NCBI RefSeq assembly: GCF_000615905.1
Contig: NZ_BAMN01000022.1
Span: forward strand, 1 to 38,122
Origin: Companilactobacillus nodensis DSM 19682 = JCM 14932 = NBRC 107160
Lineage (GTDB): Bacteria; Bacillota; Bacilli; Lactobacillales; Lactobacillaceae
DNA: 38,122 bases
Reading direction: 5' to 3'
The notes beneath the pieces were generated by a model. The model was not told the origin of the DNA and made no database searches. It was given only the letters and a program-made list of their open reading frames with translations. Position numbers and translations under genes: made by a program. Positions within the stretch are counted from its first letter, which is position 1, and each line of letters begins with the position of its first letter. Below, piece after piece: positions 1 to 7,742 of this stretch.

Positions 1-54
1 TGGAAATAAGTCGTATTTTTTTATAATTTATTAATGAAAATTAAAAAAAATCAT

Positions 55-85
55 TTGCCTTAAAGTACACTTGAAGGTTTATATT
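55..85 (+). promoter_or_regulatory. MerR-type promoter with 19-bp spacer
   Basis: A -35 TTGCCT (55-60) and a -10 TATATT (80-85) are separated by 19 bp instead of 17. The spacer region carries the imperfect dyad CCTTAAAGTACACTTGAAGG (58-77), in which 16 of 20 positions are symmetric. An over-long spacer filled by a dyad is the hallmark of promoters activated by MerR-family regulators, and the CCTT..AAGG outer arms resemble NmlR/AdhR-type sites. It drives the downstream dehydrogenase gene. The regulator gene itself is not in the window. Confidence 0.7.
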
Positions 86-117
86 GAATTTATTAATTAA
101 CGACAAGGAGAATGGTT

Positions 118-864
118 ATGGCAATTAAAGGTAAAGTAGTAATTATTACAGGAGCTTCATCAGGAATTGGTGAAGCATCTGCCAAACTTTTAGCAAGTAA
201 AGGTGCAAAAATCGTTCTCGGTGCAAGGCGAGAAGAAAAATTAAAGAATATTGCGGACGATATCATCGCTAATGGTGGTGAAGCAACTTACGCAGTAACT
301 GACGTTACTAAACCAGAGGATAATGAGAGATTAGTTAGTTTGGCCAAGGAAAAATTTGGTAAGGTTGACGTCATGTTCTTGAACGCTGGTCTGATGCCAA
401 ATTCACCACTATCAGACTTGAAGACCAATGAATGGAATCAAATGGTTGATGTTAATATCAAAGGTGTCTTGAATGGTATTGCGGCTGTGCTTCCAACATT
501 TAAGTCTCAAAAATCGGGACATGTTATCGCAACTTCATCAGTTGCTGGTTTGAAGGCATATCCAGGTGGTGCAGTATACGGAGCTACTAAGTGGGCTGTC
601 CGTGATTTGATGGAAGTTCTTCGTATGGAATCCGCTCAAGAAAACAGTCATATCCGTACTGCTACTATTTATCCAGCTGCTATTAAGACAGAATTGTTAA
701 ATACAATTACTGACAAAGATGCCGCTAAGGGAATGGAAAGTCTATATGACCAATATCAAATTGGACCAGATCGTATCGCTAATGTTGTGGCGTTCGCAAT
801 CGATCAACCAGAAGATACCAATGTTAATGAGTTTACAGTTGGACCAACAGATCAACCTTGGTAA
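118..864 (+). CDS. Short-chain dehydrogenase/reductase (classical SDR)
   Basis: A 248-residue NAD(P)-dependent oxidoreductase of the classical SDR family; the substrate is unknown. The Rossmann motif TGASSGIG is at residues 11-18, NAG at 89-91, catalytic Ser at 140/141 and the YxxxK pair at Y154 and K158, so the active site is complete. Length is normal for the family. I chose the ATG at 118 over the one at 112, because AAGGAG at 105-110 sits 7 nt from 118 but only 1 nt from 112. The gene stands alone between a MerR-type promoter and a strong terminator, which suggests induction by a reactive carbonyl or other electrophile. That role is an inference from the promoter and not from the protein. 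Confidence 0.9.
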   Translation: MAIKGKVVIITGASSGIGEASAKLLASKGAKIVLGARREEKLKNIADDIIANGGEATYAVTDVTKPEDNERLVSLAKEKFGKVDVMFLNAGLMPNSPLSDLKTNEWNQMVDVNIKGVLNGIAAVLPTFKSQKSGHVIATSSVAGLKAYPGGAVYGATKWAVRDLMEVLRMESAQENSHIRTATIYPAAIKTELLNTITDKDAAKGMESLYDQYQIGPDRIANVVAFAIDQPEDTNVNEFTVGPTDQPW

Positions 865-872
865 TAGGTAGT

Positions 873-906
873 AAAAATCCTGAATTCTTTTGAATTCAGG
901 ATTTTT
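873..906. terminator. Bidirectional intrinsic terminator
   Basis: A 15-bp perfect stem (873-887 with 892-906) closes on a TTTT loop and is flanked by A and T runs on its two sides. It can therefore end both the dehydrogenase transcript and the converging NADH peroxidase transcript. Confidence 0.9.
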
Positions 907-918
907 TATTCGGTTATA

Positions 919-2289
919 TTAGAATTTATCTTCGTGCAAAGCATGTTGAGCAGCCAAGTTCAACAAACTCCATTGACGATCGAATCCTGGTTGGAAGAAG
1001 AAGTCAGCATCAGCTAAATCTTCAAGACTTAGTTTGTTTTCAATTGCTAAGGCTAGGACGTTTCCTTGAGCAGTAATGTCGTACTTGGATAGAACTGCAC
1101 CACCTAAGATTTGGTGACTGTCAGGATTGTATGCCAAGTATACGTGAACCTTGGTATTACCCTTGTCGGCCGGTACGTAGATTGGACGTAGTGTATCACT
1201 GTAGAATGATGTGGCAATTTCTACGCCAGCACGTTTAGCAGTGAATGAGTTCAAGCCACTTTCGGCGAAGTGATAGTCGAAGACGCTGAGAGCAGATGAA
1301 CCAACAACACCTTTGAACGGTACAGCAGGTGTATCTTCGAATAAATGACTGATAACGTATCTTGCTTCACGACGTACAACGGTTGCTAAGGCAATTGGTA
1401 CGTGAGTTTCGGCAGGGATGGAATAAGCAAGAGTTGCATCACCCATTGCGTATACGTCTGGTACGTTAGTACGTAAGTATTCGTCGGTCTTGATCCAACC
1501 ACGATCATCAAGATCAACAACACCCTTGAGCCAATCAGTATTTGGTTTAACACCAGCAGCTTGGATAACCAGGTCAGTTGGGTATTCACCAGTTTTAGTT
1601 TTGACAGCAGTTACTTTGCCATCACCGACATACTCTTCAAGTTGAGCGTTCATGACAACATCGACACCATTTTTGATAAGGTGCTTCTCAAGGATGGAAG
1701 TCATATCTTCATCAAGATATGTACCAAGTGGACGATCGATAACATCCATCAAAGTAACTTCTTTGCCAGCTTTGGTTGCGGCTTCGGCGGCTTCAATACC
1801 GATATAACCAGCACCAACAACCGTAATATGCTTGGTTTCGGGATCATTTAGTTTGGCTTTGATCTTAGTTGCCCAGTCGTATCCACGCATTAGATAGACA
1901 TTCTCTAGGTCATTTCCAGGAATAGGTAGTGACTTAGGGGTTACTCCAGAACTCAGGATCAATTTGTCATATTCATAATTCTTAGATTCATTAGTTGTTG
2001 AATCCAGAACAGATACAGTCTTGTCGTCAGCGTTGATTTTTTGAACTAGATGGTTGTTCATGATATGGACGTTCTCTTGTGGGAAACTCTTTTCGCTGAA
2101 GTTTCTAACATCGTTAACATTTGTGACGCTATCTTCCAAGAATAGTTCCATTCCACATGACATGAATGAGATAAAATCACCGGCTTCAAACAAAGTGATA
2201 TCCACATCGTCATAGCGATTCAGCAATTCAATGATTGATTGATGACCACCATGTGATGCTCCAACAATAATGATTTTCTTTTTTGACAT
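919..2289 (-). CDS. npr: NADH peroxidase / NADH oxidase family flavoprotein
   Basis: A 456-residue FAD-dependent pyridine nucleotide-disulfide oxidoreductase. Near the N-terminus it has the FAD-binding GASHGG motif with His13, and then the single redox-active cysteine Cys45 in SFMSCGMELF. The NAD-binding GAGYIGIE segment lies mid-protein, and the C-terminal dimer domain includes DADFFFQPGFD. The N-terminal SHGG and overall pattern resemble Enterococcus faecalis Npx (H2O2 to water with NADH) more than water-forming Nox, but the two cannot be separated with certainty by eye. The start at 2289 is set by GGGAGG 8-9 nt upstream; an in-frame upstream extension to 2343 lacks such a site. The expected role is removal of peroxide and regeneration of NAD+ in a catalase-poor lactic acid bacterium. 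Confidence 0.88.
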   Translation of the reverse strand: MSKKKIIIVGASHGGHQSIIELLNRYDDVDITLFEAGDFISFMSCGMELFLEDSVTNVNDVRNFSEKSFPQENVHIMNNHLVQKINADDKTVSVLDSTTNESKNYEYDKLILSSGVTPKSLPIPGNDLENVYLMRGYDWATKIKAKLNDPETKHITVVGAGYIGIEAAEAATKAGKEVTLMDVIDRPLGTYLDEDMTSILEKHLIKNGVDVVMNAQLEEYVGDGKVTAVKTKTGEYPTDLVIQAAGVKPNTDWLKGVVDLDDRGWIKTDEYLRTNVPDVYAMGDATLAYSIPAETHVPIALATVVRREARYVISHLFEDTPAVPFKGVVGSSALSVFDYHFAESGLNSFTAKRAGVEIATSFYSDTLRPIYVPADKGNTKVHVYLAYNPDSHQILGGAVLSKYDITAQGNVLALAIENKLSLEDLADADFFFQPGFDRQWSLLNLAAQHALHEDKF

Positions 2290-2329
2290 ACAAAAACCTC
2301 CCGTATATTTATGAAAATAATTGTAATTA

Positions 2330-2375
2330 AATATAAACTCCAATTTAAGGGTATGTCATTTCGAAAACGTTATCA
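2330..2375 (-). promoter_or_regulatory. npr promoter with cre-like box
   Basis: Read on the minus strand, -35 ATGACA (2354-2359), an 18-nt spacer and -10 TATATT (2330-2335) precede the NADH peroxidase gene. Directly upstream of the -35, at 2362-2375, is TGATAACGTTTTCG. It resembles a CcpA catabolite-responsive element (TGAAANCGNTTNCA-type) with about two or three mismatches. The promoter call is moderate; the cre call is weaker. Confidence 0.45.
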
Positions 2376-2416
2376 ACATATTAATTGTATATTGTCGGAA
2401 TAAGAATATTTAAAAT

Positions 2417-2899
2417 TTATTGATTATAGTTGTCACGCGGGGCCATCTGTTTGATAGTTTCGCCTTGATAAAGATTTTTACCGAGATGATTCTCAGCATT
2501 ATCATCGTATAGATAGACAGAGGTAATGCCATTGTCAGTATTATCGACTCTGATATACTTGGCGTCGCTGGTTTTCCAAGTGTATGTCATGCCTAATCCA
2601 TCAACATAGGCGGATGAATACATACTTCCTACGTATTTCTGGATCGTCTGTGAATCCTCTTGTCCAAATGCTTGACCAGCACGTTCAATAAAAGTTTGTT
2701 CTTCTTCAGGTGTACGTTTTTCAGTGACTGGTTTTGATTTCTTTACGGGTTTTGGCCTTTTCTTAGTTATTTTGGCAACTTTATTATCAGTATTTGTAGG
2801 GGTGTGATTGTTATTTACATAGTAAACGCCAATTGTCCCGATAATAATCAGTACGAAGAGCCAGAACCACCATTGATGAATTATTTTTTTATTCGCCAT
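2417..2899 (-). CDS. Membrane-anchored extracellular protein of unknown function
   Basis: A 160-residue protein I do not recognise. It has a short basic N-terminus, one strong membrane segment (about residues 10-27) without a lipobox, and a Lys/Pro/Thr-rich linker (about 30-65). An ordered domain of about 90 residues follows, presumed outside the cell. Its start codon overlaps the 3' end of the upstream ArsR regulator gene by 11 nt, so the two are translationally coupled in one operon. Tandem arrangement with a metal-sensing repressor suggests co-regulation by the same operator, but no metal-binding motif is obvious. Confidence 0.75.
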   Translation of the reverse strand: MANKKIIHQWWFWLFVLIIIGTIGVYYVNNNHTPTNTDNKVAKITKKRPKPVKKSKPVTEKRTPEEEQTFIERAGQAFGQEDSQTIQKYVGSMYSSAYVDGLGMTYTWKTSDAKYIRVDNTDNGITSVYLYDDNAENHLGKNLYQGETIKQMAPRDNYNQ

Positions 2900-3215
2900 G
2901 CTTCTTTCCCCGCATTACGTGATCTGCATGTTCTAGAGTTTCGTTAATAACGTCCAAAATATGTGGATCATTAAGTTTGTAATAGTTAGACTTACCCAAT
3001 TTTTTTGCACTGACTAGTTGATATTGCCTCAATAGTGCTAATTGGTGAGAGACGGCGGATTGTTCAATTCCCAGCAAATCAACTATTTCACTGACATTCA
3101 TTTCCTTTTGTTCGAGAATATTCAACATCTGTAACCTGATAGGGTTATTGAGTATTCTCATTATTCTTTGTGATTCCTCTAATAGTTTAGGCTCAATGAG
3201 CTTGATGTCATTCAA
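2889..3215 (-). CDS. ArsR/SmtB-family metal-sensing repressor, CzrA-like
   Basis: A 108-residue winged-helix repressor. The recognition helix is in [20 protein letters not shown]. The last helix carries the ligand set D83-x-H85-(10)-H96-xx-H99. This matches in spacing and nearly in numbering the alpha5 zinc/cobalt site of Staphylococcus aureus CzrA (D84, H86, H97, H100). There are no cysteines of the CadC/ArsR alpha3 type. I prefer the TTG start at 3215 because GTAGGAGGG lies 7 nt upstream of it. A longer ATG-started frame to 3248 would run through that ribosome site and into the operator. It is divergent from a CadD-like exporter and shares an inverted-repeat operator with it. Predicted to release DNA when Zn(II), Co(II) or a similar ion binds. 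Confidence 0.85.
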   Translation of the reverse strand: MNDIKLIEPKLLEESQRIMRILNNPIRLQMLNILEQKEMNVSEIVDLLGIEQSAVSHQLALLRQYQLVSAKKLGKSNYYKLNDPHILDVINETLEHADHVMRGKKHGE

Positions 3216-3243
3216 AATAATCCCTCCTACATATGTTGAAAGC

Positions 3244-3269
3244 TTCATATGACAATGTTATCATATGAA
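3244..3269. promoter_or_regulatory. Inverted-repeat operator between arsR and cadD-like gene
   Basis: A perfect inverted repeat, TTCATATGA (3244-3252) and TCATATGAA (3261-3269) around an 8-nt spacer, lies in the short divergent intergenic region. Its position and AT-rich 9-bp arms fit a dimeric ArsR-family repressor site acting on both genes. Confidence 0.75.
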
Positions 3270-3292
3270 ATAACTTGAAACGGGGTAATAAA

Positions 3293-3892
3293 ATGTTAAA
3301 AGCAATTTTAACTGGTGTAACAGCATATATATCTACCAGTATAGACTATTTAATAATTTTAATGGTTATCTTTGGTTCTACTAAATCAAATCAAAAATGG
3401 TTGGTATATTTGGGGGACATTCTGGGAACTTCAATATTAGTAATAAGTAGTTTAGTATTGGCAATTATTTTAGGATTTGTGCCTGAAGATTGGATGTTGG
3501 GACTCCTGGGTATAATTCCAGTATTAATGGGAGTTAAGTTATTATTGTTTGGTGAGAATGATGACGATGATGCTGTTGAGAACGGCATGAAGAAGCAATC
3601 CAGTGTAGTTTTAAATGTGGCATTGATAACTGTTGCTACTTGTGGGGCTGATAATATCGGAATTTATGTTCCTATATTTGTTCAATCCAACCTTACTAGT
3701 TTGATCATAATTTTGATTACGTTCTTTTTTATGTTGACCATATTTTGTTATATCGGAAATTTATTGGTTAGGATACCTAAAGTAGCAGATTTATTGGAGA
3801 AGTGGGGAAGATATATAACTGCGATAGTTTATATCTTTATTGGTACTGGTATTTTGTTGGAAAGTGGAACTTTTGCCCATTTTTTAGGTTGA
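3293..3892 (+). CDS. cadD: CadD-family cadmium/heavy-metal exporter
   Basis: A 199-residue polytopic membrane protein with about five or six hydrophobic segments and an acidic cytoplasmic patch (GENDDDDAVE) in the middle, typical of CadD-family cadmium resistance transporters. The conserved N-terminal TAYISTSIDYLIIL and the central ATCGADNIGIYVP segment support the family. The start at ATG 3293 follows GGGGT by about 7 nt; an upstream TTG at 3275 is not preceded by a better site. It is controlled from the shared operator with the divergent CzrA-like regulator. The regulator's ligands suggest zinc or cobalt may be the natural inducer, with cadmium as a non-native one. Confidence 0.85.
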   Translation: MLKAILTGVTAYISTSIDYLIILMVIFGSTKSNQKWLVYLGDILGTSILVISSLVLAIILGFVPEDWMLGLLGIIPVLMGVKLLLFGENDDDDAVENGMKKQSSVVLNVALITVATCGADNIGIYVPIFVQSNLTSLIIILITFFFMLTIFCYIGNLLVRIPKVADLLEKWGRYITAIVYIFIGTGILLESGTFAHFLG

Positions 3893-3903
3893 TAAATCAC
3901 AAT

Positions 3904-3949
3904 AAAAAAAGTCTCAAATCGCTGTATATCAACGATTTGAGACTTTTTT
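3904..3949. terminator. Bidirectional intrinsic terminator
   Basis: The stem AGTCTCAAATCG / CGATTTGAGACT is flanked by an A run on the left and a T run on the right. It separates the converging cadD-like and ssrA transcripts and ends almost exactly at the mature 3' end of tmRNA. Confidence 0.9.
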
Positions 3950-3950
3950 A

Positions 3951-4315
3951 TGGAGATGAGGGGAATCGAACCCCTGTCCAAGCGTAATGCTATGTAAACT
4001 TCTACACTCATAGTTGTACTATTTAGAATTTCGCCACTATGAACGCCGCACAACCTGGCTAGCCACAGCGGCTAACCCCGATTAATCTCTTTTTAACTTG
4101 TTCAGGCTGGACAAATCAAACGTAGCTCAATTAATTTGAGACCCGGCTCTGACCCTTGAGCAAAGTCAGACGGATCACGACTAGACTGTTTTTAGGCAGC
4201 TAGTGCGTAAGAATTATTATTTTTTGCAGTTATAATAAACTGTGTGTTTTTACGGAACACGAAAACCGAAGTGCAGCCTACACGCTATTACACATGTCGA
4301 ATCCAGAACATCCCC
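3951..4315 (-). ncRNA. ssrA: tmRNA (transfer-messenger RNA)
   Basis: The gene rescues stalled ribosomes. The 5' end GGGGATG (4315 downwards) pairs with 3' CATCTCC (3951 upwards) to form the tRNA-like acceptor stem, with one G-U pair. The T-arm sequence GGTTCGATTCCCC is present near the 3' end; CCA is not encoded. The tag reading frame lies at 4227-4192 on the minus strand and reads (A)KNNNSYALAA followed by TAA, a typical lactobacillar degradation tag ending in ALAA. Length is about 365 nt. Confidence 0.97.
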
Positions 4316-4330
4316 AAGATGTTCCCTATA

Positions 4331-4359
4331 ATAATAACGAATTTATGATGATTTAGCAA
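4331..4359 (-). promoter_or_regulatory. ssrA promoter
   Basis: On the minus strand, -35 TTGCTA (4354-4359) and -10 TATTAT (4331-4336) are separated by 17 nt. The predicted start leaves a leader of only about ten nucleotides before the mature tmRNA 5' end. Confidence 0.6.
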
Positions 4360-4420
4360 ATGAATAGTATCTTTTGCATGTTATCATTATATTAAGTAGA
4401 AGGAATACGAGGGATAGCAT

Positions 4421-6334
4421 ATGAGATTTATTGGAAGTAAGACGCGGTTGTTGGATCAAATAGATAAGTTACTAACGAAACATTTAAACGGTTCTGAAAA
4501 AAGTTTTGCGGATATTTTTTCAGGATCTAATGTTGTTAGTGAATACTTCAAGTCACGATATTCAATTGTGACTAATGATTTGCTTTATTTCTCATATGCT
4601 TTGTCAAAAGGTGAAATTGTCCTGAACAGTCAACCAGACTTCACAGGGTTATTTAAATTTGGTATCCATAATCCATTTGATTATTTTAATCAGTATGATG
4701 TATCCAATTATAAAGGTGATTTTATAACCAAAAATTACTCCACAGCGGGCAAAGATAAGCGAATGTATTTTACAGTTGCCAATGCCAAACGAATTGACTT
4801 CGTTAGAACCACGATTCAGAAGTGGCGTGACGATAATGACATAACTGACAATGAATATTTTTATTTATTAGCTTGCTTGATTGAGGCCGTACCATATATT
4901 TCTAATACAACAGGAACCTATGGAGCATACTTGAAGAACTTCAACGATAAACGCGCTAGTAAGCCATTGAAGCTGGAACCACAGAAGATTCACAATAATA
5001 AGCAGCAAAACCGTGCTTATAATGAGGACGCTAATGAACTAGTCAAAAGAATCCATGGAGATATTGTTTATATCGATACGCCGTATAACATCCGACAATA
5101 CGGTTCAAATTATCATCTGCTTGAGACAATTGCTCGATTTGACGATCCTAAGATTCATGGTGTGAGCGGTGTGAGAGATTATACGGACTTGAAGTCAGCT
5201 TATTCAGCTAAGAATAAAGCCAAGGATACGATGGAAGATTTGCTCAAGAATCTTAAATTCACACATGTATTGTTGAGTTATTCGACCGATGGAATTATTC
5301 CCGTAGATGAGTTAATGTCATTGATCAAAGAAGTAGCGGTTGATGGTACTATTGAAGTTGTTGAAATTCCGTTTAAAAAGTATAATTCAAAAGTTTCTAC
5401 TAATAAGAAGCAGTTGAGTGAACTGCTGTATTATTTCAGAACTAAGCATCAAGAGGATAATGACTTGTTGCAGATTCAATCTGTCGAGATGCCAAAGGAT
5501 GAACCCAGGTATATTAAGAGTCCACTAAATTATGTTGGTGGAAAATATAAATTATTATCACAATTGATTCCAGAGTTTCCACATAATATTGATATTATGG
5601 TCGACCTATTCAGTGGCGGTGCTAATGTTGGAATCAACGTTAAAGCGCAGAAGTACTACTTTAATGATGTGAATGATCGAGTTATTGATATGTTCAAATA
5701 TTTTCAGACACATCAATTTGATGAGATTCTCGAACGAATCAACGCACAAATCAATAAGTATCATTTGAGTAAAGAAAATGAGAAAGGGTTCTTGCAACTA
5801 AGGGATGATTATAATGAGAATCCTAATCCTTTGGACTTGTATATTTTGTCCTCATTTAGTTTTAACTATCAAATAAGGTTTAATCAGGATATGAAATACA
5901 ATAATCCGTTCGGTCGCAAACGTAGTCGTTTCTCTAATAATATGCGCGAAAACTTACGTGAGTTTGTTACACAATTACATAAGATCAATGCTACATTCAC
6001 GTCTGACTACTTTAGTGATTTTGACACATCTAATTTAACCCAGGATTCATTGGTATATGTTGATCCGCCATATTTAATCAGTGACGGGACTTACAATGAT
6101 GGAAATCGTGGCTTCGGTAGTTGGACTCAAGAACAAGAGAACGGTTTGTATGATTTCCTAGATTCTTTAAATGACCGTAATATCAAATTTGCGATGTCGA
6201 ATGTCTTTAGGCACAAGGGTTATGTCAATCGTGCCGTGATCGATTGGGCAATCAAATATAATATTCGCCATCTGAACGCTAATTATTCAACTTCGTCTTA
6301 CCATCCTAATTTGTTAGGTACAGATGAAGTCTGA
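4421..6334 (+). CDS. FokI-type fused adenine-N6 DNA methyltransferase (two D12-class domains)
   Basis: A 637-residue protein made of two complete Dam/D12-class methyltransferase domains, close in length and order to M.FokI, whose halves methylate the two strands of an asymmetric site. Half 1 (about 1-330) begins MRFIGSK, has the AdoMet motif DIFSGS at 31-36 and the catalytic motif IV as D219-T-P-Y222. Half 2 (about 365-637) has NYVGGK, DLFSGG at 395-400 and a canonical D548-P-P-Y551. Sequence such as YGAYLK and YNEDAN between the motifs also fits the M.FokI N-terminal half. GAGGG sits 7 nt before the ATG. No endonuclease gene is adjacent on either side, so this is an orphan modification enzyme or the remnant of a type IIS system. 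Its recognition sequence cannot be read from the protein. Confidence 0.88.
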   Translation: MRFIGSKTRLLDQIDKLLTKHLNGSEKSFADIFSGSNVVSEYFKSRYSIVTNDLLYFSYALSKGEIVLNSQPDFTGLFKFGIHNPFDYFNQYDVSNYKGDFITKNYSTAGKDKRMYFTVANAKRIDFVRTTIQKWRDDNDITDNEYFYLLACLIEAVPYISNTTGTYGAYLKNFNDKRASKPLKLEPQKIHNNKQQNRAYNEDANELVKRIHGDIVYIDTPYNIRQYGSNYHLLETIARFDDPKIHGVSGVRDYTDLKSAYSAKNKAKDTMEDLLKNLKFTHVLLSYSTDGIIPVDELMSLIKEVAVDGTIEVVEIPFKKYNSKVSTNKKQLSELLYYFRTKHQEDNDLLQIQSVEMPKDEPRYIKSPLNYVGGKYKLLSQLIPEFPHNIDIMVDLFSGGANVGINVKAQKYYFNDVNDRVIDMFKYFQTHQFDEILERINAQINKYHLSKENEKGFLQLRDDYNENPNPLDLYILSSFSFNYQIRFNQDMKYNNPFGRKRSRFSNNMRENLREFVTQLHKINATFTSDYFSDFDTSNLTQDSLVYVDPPYLISDGTYNDGNRGFGSWTQEQENGLYDFLDSLNDRNIKFAMSNVFRHKGYVNRAVIDWAIKYNIRHLNANYSTSSYHPNLLGTDEV

Positions 6335-6367
6335 TAACTAATTACTAATAGTTCATTAATAATGCGA

Positions 6368-6424
6368 AATACCTCCATAGTTGCTAGAATTGAGTTGTAT
6401 CTAACAATTATGGAGGTATTTTTG
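6368..6424 (+). promoter_or_regulatory. Terminator-like hairpin that contains the next gene's ribosome site
   Basis: A 16-bp stem (6368-6383 with 6405-6420, one G-U pair) closes a 21-nt loop and ends in a short T run. The right arm contains GGAGG (6412-6416), the ribosome site of the gene that starts at 6425, and the left arm is its exact anti-SD. It may end the methyltransferase transcript, mask translation of the next gene, or both. Confidence 0.7.
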
Positions 6425-7051
6425 ATGGTAAAACCTTTTTATAAGAAGAGATGGTTCTGGCTTACCGCAATAGCTATGCTGGTGGTGATTACCGCCACTG
6501 CCTTTGTAGTTGAAAATACGTATGATGATAAGGCTGATGAAGAGTCATATACGCAAGAGAATCTATTCAAAAGGACGGCGGATTCCAAAACGTCTATCAT
6601 TGATAAGTTCAATGCAATCAAGTTGGGTGCCAATGGTAATGATCGTAGATTCATTGAAAGCCAGTTTGGACAGGCTGCTATGAGTACTAATAGTGGAGAC
6701 AACGATAATGCGACACTTAGTTGGAGTGACTTGAAGGGATTAGACGATGATGTTGTTATTGATGTCAATTTTAAAAACGGCAAGGCAGTCAGTAAATCGA
6801 TCAAGGGATTGGATATAGATCGACGAAATGATTTGACTATGAAGGATTTTGATATGGTCAAGACAGATTATAATTACGAACAAGTGATTGATCTTTTGGG
6901 TAATCCTGATAATTATACTGAAACAAATGGTGTGATAACGTTGATGTACACATCTGATGTTGAAGAGAAGATTGATGATCAGGCAACTTACATCAAGATA
7001 ACTTTGGCTAATAACAAGGTTACTGGTAAAAGCCAGCTAAACGTAAAATAG
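6425..7051 (+). CDS. Membrane-anchored protein with a repeated DUF3862/BLIP-like fold (tentative)
   Basis: A 208-residue protein starting at ATG 6425 (GGAGG 8 nt upstream), with an N-terminal membrane segment at about residues 12-30 and an extracellular acidic domain. Two stretches look like copies of one small unit: IKLGANGNDRRFIESQFGQA and TDYNYEQVIDLLGNPDN. The pattern of a short helix followed by (L/F)G(N/Q)P/A is known from SmpA/BLIP-like and DUF3862 domains, and I assign it only tentatively. A hairpin overlapping the ribosome site suggests its translation is controlled. Function unknown. Confidence 0.7.
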   Translation: MVKPFYKKRWFWLTAIAMLVVITATAFVVENTYDDKADEESYTQENLFKRTADSKTSIIDKFNAIKLGANGNDRRFIESQFGQAAMSTNSGDNDNATLSWSDLKGLDDDVVIDVNFKNGKAVSKSIKGLDIDRRNDLTMKDFDMVKTDYNYEQVIDLLGNPDNYTETNGVITLMYTSDVEEKIDDQATYIKITLANNKVTGKSQLNVK

Positions 7052-7052
7052 C

Positions 7053-7124
7053 AAAAAGAAAGAGGCCTATTGGCCTATACTCTAAAACAGTGCTTTGGAG
7101 CATAGGTCATTGGACCTCTTTTTG
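7053..7124. terminator. Long bidirectional terminator hairpin
   Basis: A long imperfect stem begins AAAAAGAAAGAGGCC and ends GGACCTCTTTTT, with compensating G-U pairs along about 24 bp. It lies between converging genes and has A and T runs on opposite sides. Confidence 0.85.
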
Positions 7125-7132
7125 TGTGTAGA

Positions 7133-7735
7133 TTAATTTGTTACTAATCTATCTTCTATAATAGTACAAAGTTTAATGGCCATACTTGAAATTGCCACAG
7201 ACATAACTGCTAGGAAGAACGATAACATGCCGGTTAAGGCAATATTTCCTAAGCAGACGATGCCATCAATAATAAATAAGCTGATGTATTTATCGATTCC
7301 AAAATTCTTATGAATGATCATTGGTGGAACGGTCGTACCACCACTTGACATATCCAGCGTGTATAAAACTGCCAGTCCAATTCCAAAGGTTATACTTCCA
7401 ATAACAATGGCTAGGATCTTGTTACCAGGAACTAGGTTGTAGACTGGAGTGATGAACAATAGTACTGGAAGGAGAAAACTACCAAAGGTTAATTTAAGAG
7501 TAGTAATCTTATCTAAGTGGAAATACGAGAAGATCAACATAATGATATTAATAATGAAAACCGATAAAGACGTCGGAACTGACCACCCCTCGTATAGTAG
7601 AATTGCTATACCGGTGGCACCACCTGCGGCTACCTTATTGGGTTCGAAGAACATATTAAGACTGAACGCAATAAGCTCTAATGCAAGGACCATTATTAGT
7701 AGTTTAAGGTAAAACTTATGTTTTCTATTCTGCAT
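7133..7735 (-). CDS. YitT-family membrane protein (short form)
   Basis: A 200-residue polytopic membrane protein with about five or six hydrophobic segments. The motif NKVAAGGATGIAILL near the N-terminus and the SSGGTTVPPMI segment after mid-protein are characteristic of the YitT/DUF161 family. Typical members are about 280 residues and end in a cytoplasmic DUF2179 domain; this one stops after the membrane part. An in-frame TTG at 7771 is rejected as start because it coincides with the -35 box. The ATG at 7735 lies 7 nt after a strong extended -10, so the mRNA is probably leaderless. Function of the family is poorly known. Confidence 0.82.
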   Translation of the reverse strand: MQNRKHKFYLKLLIMVLALELIAFSLNMFFEPNKVAAGGATGIAILLYEGWSVPTSLSVFIINIIMLIFSYFHLDKITTLKLTFGSFLLPVLLFITPVYNLVPGNKILAIVIGSITFGIGLAVLYTLDMSSGGTTVPPMIIHKNFGIDKYISLFIIDGIVCLGNIALTGMLSFFLAVMSVAISSMAIKLCTIIEDRLVTN

Positions 7736-7742
7736 GACTAAT

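Noticed and set aside
3802-4053. Small reading frames across the cadD end and the tmRNA 3' part on both strands
   Set aside because: They overlap the terminator and the tRNA-like domain of ssrA, have no ribosome sites, and are explained by the RNA gene.
3951-4420. ssrA as an integration site for a genomic island carrying the methyltransferase
   Set aside because: Islands integrate at the 3' end of ssrA, which here faces the cadD side. The methyltransferase lies off the 5' end, and no integrase or duplicated 3' end is seen.
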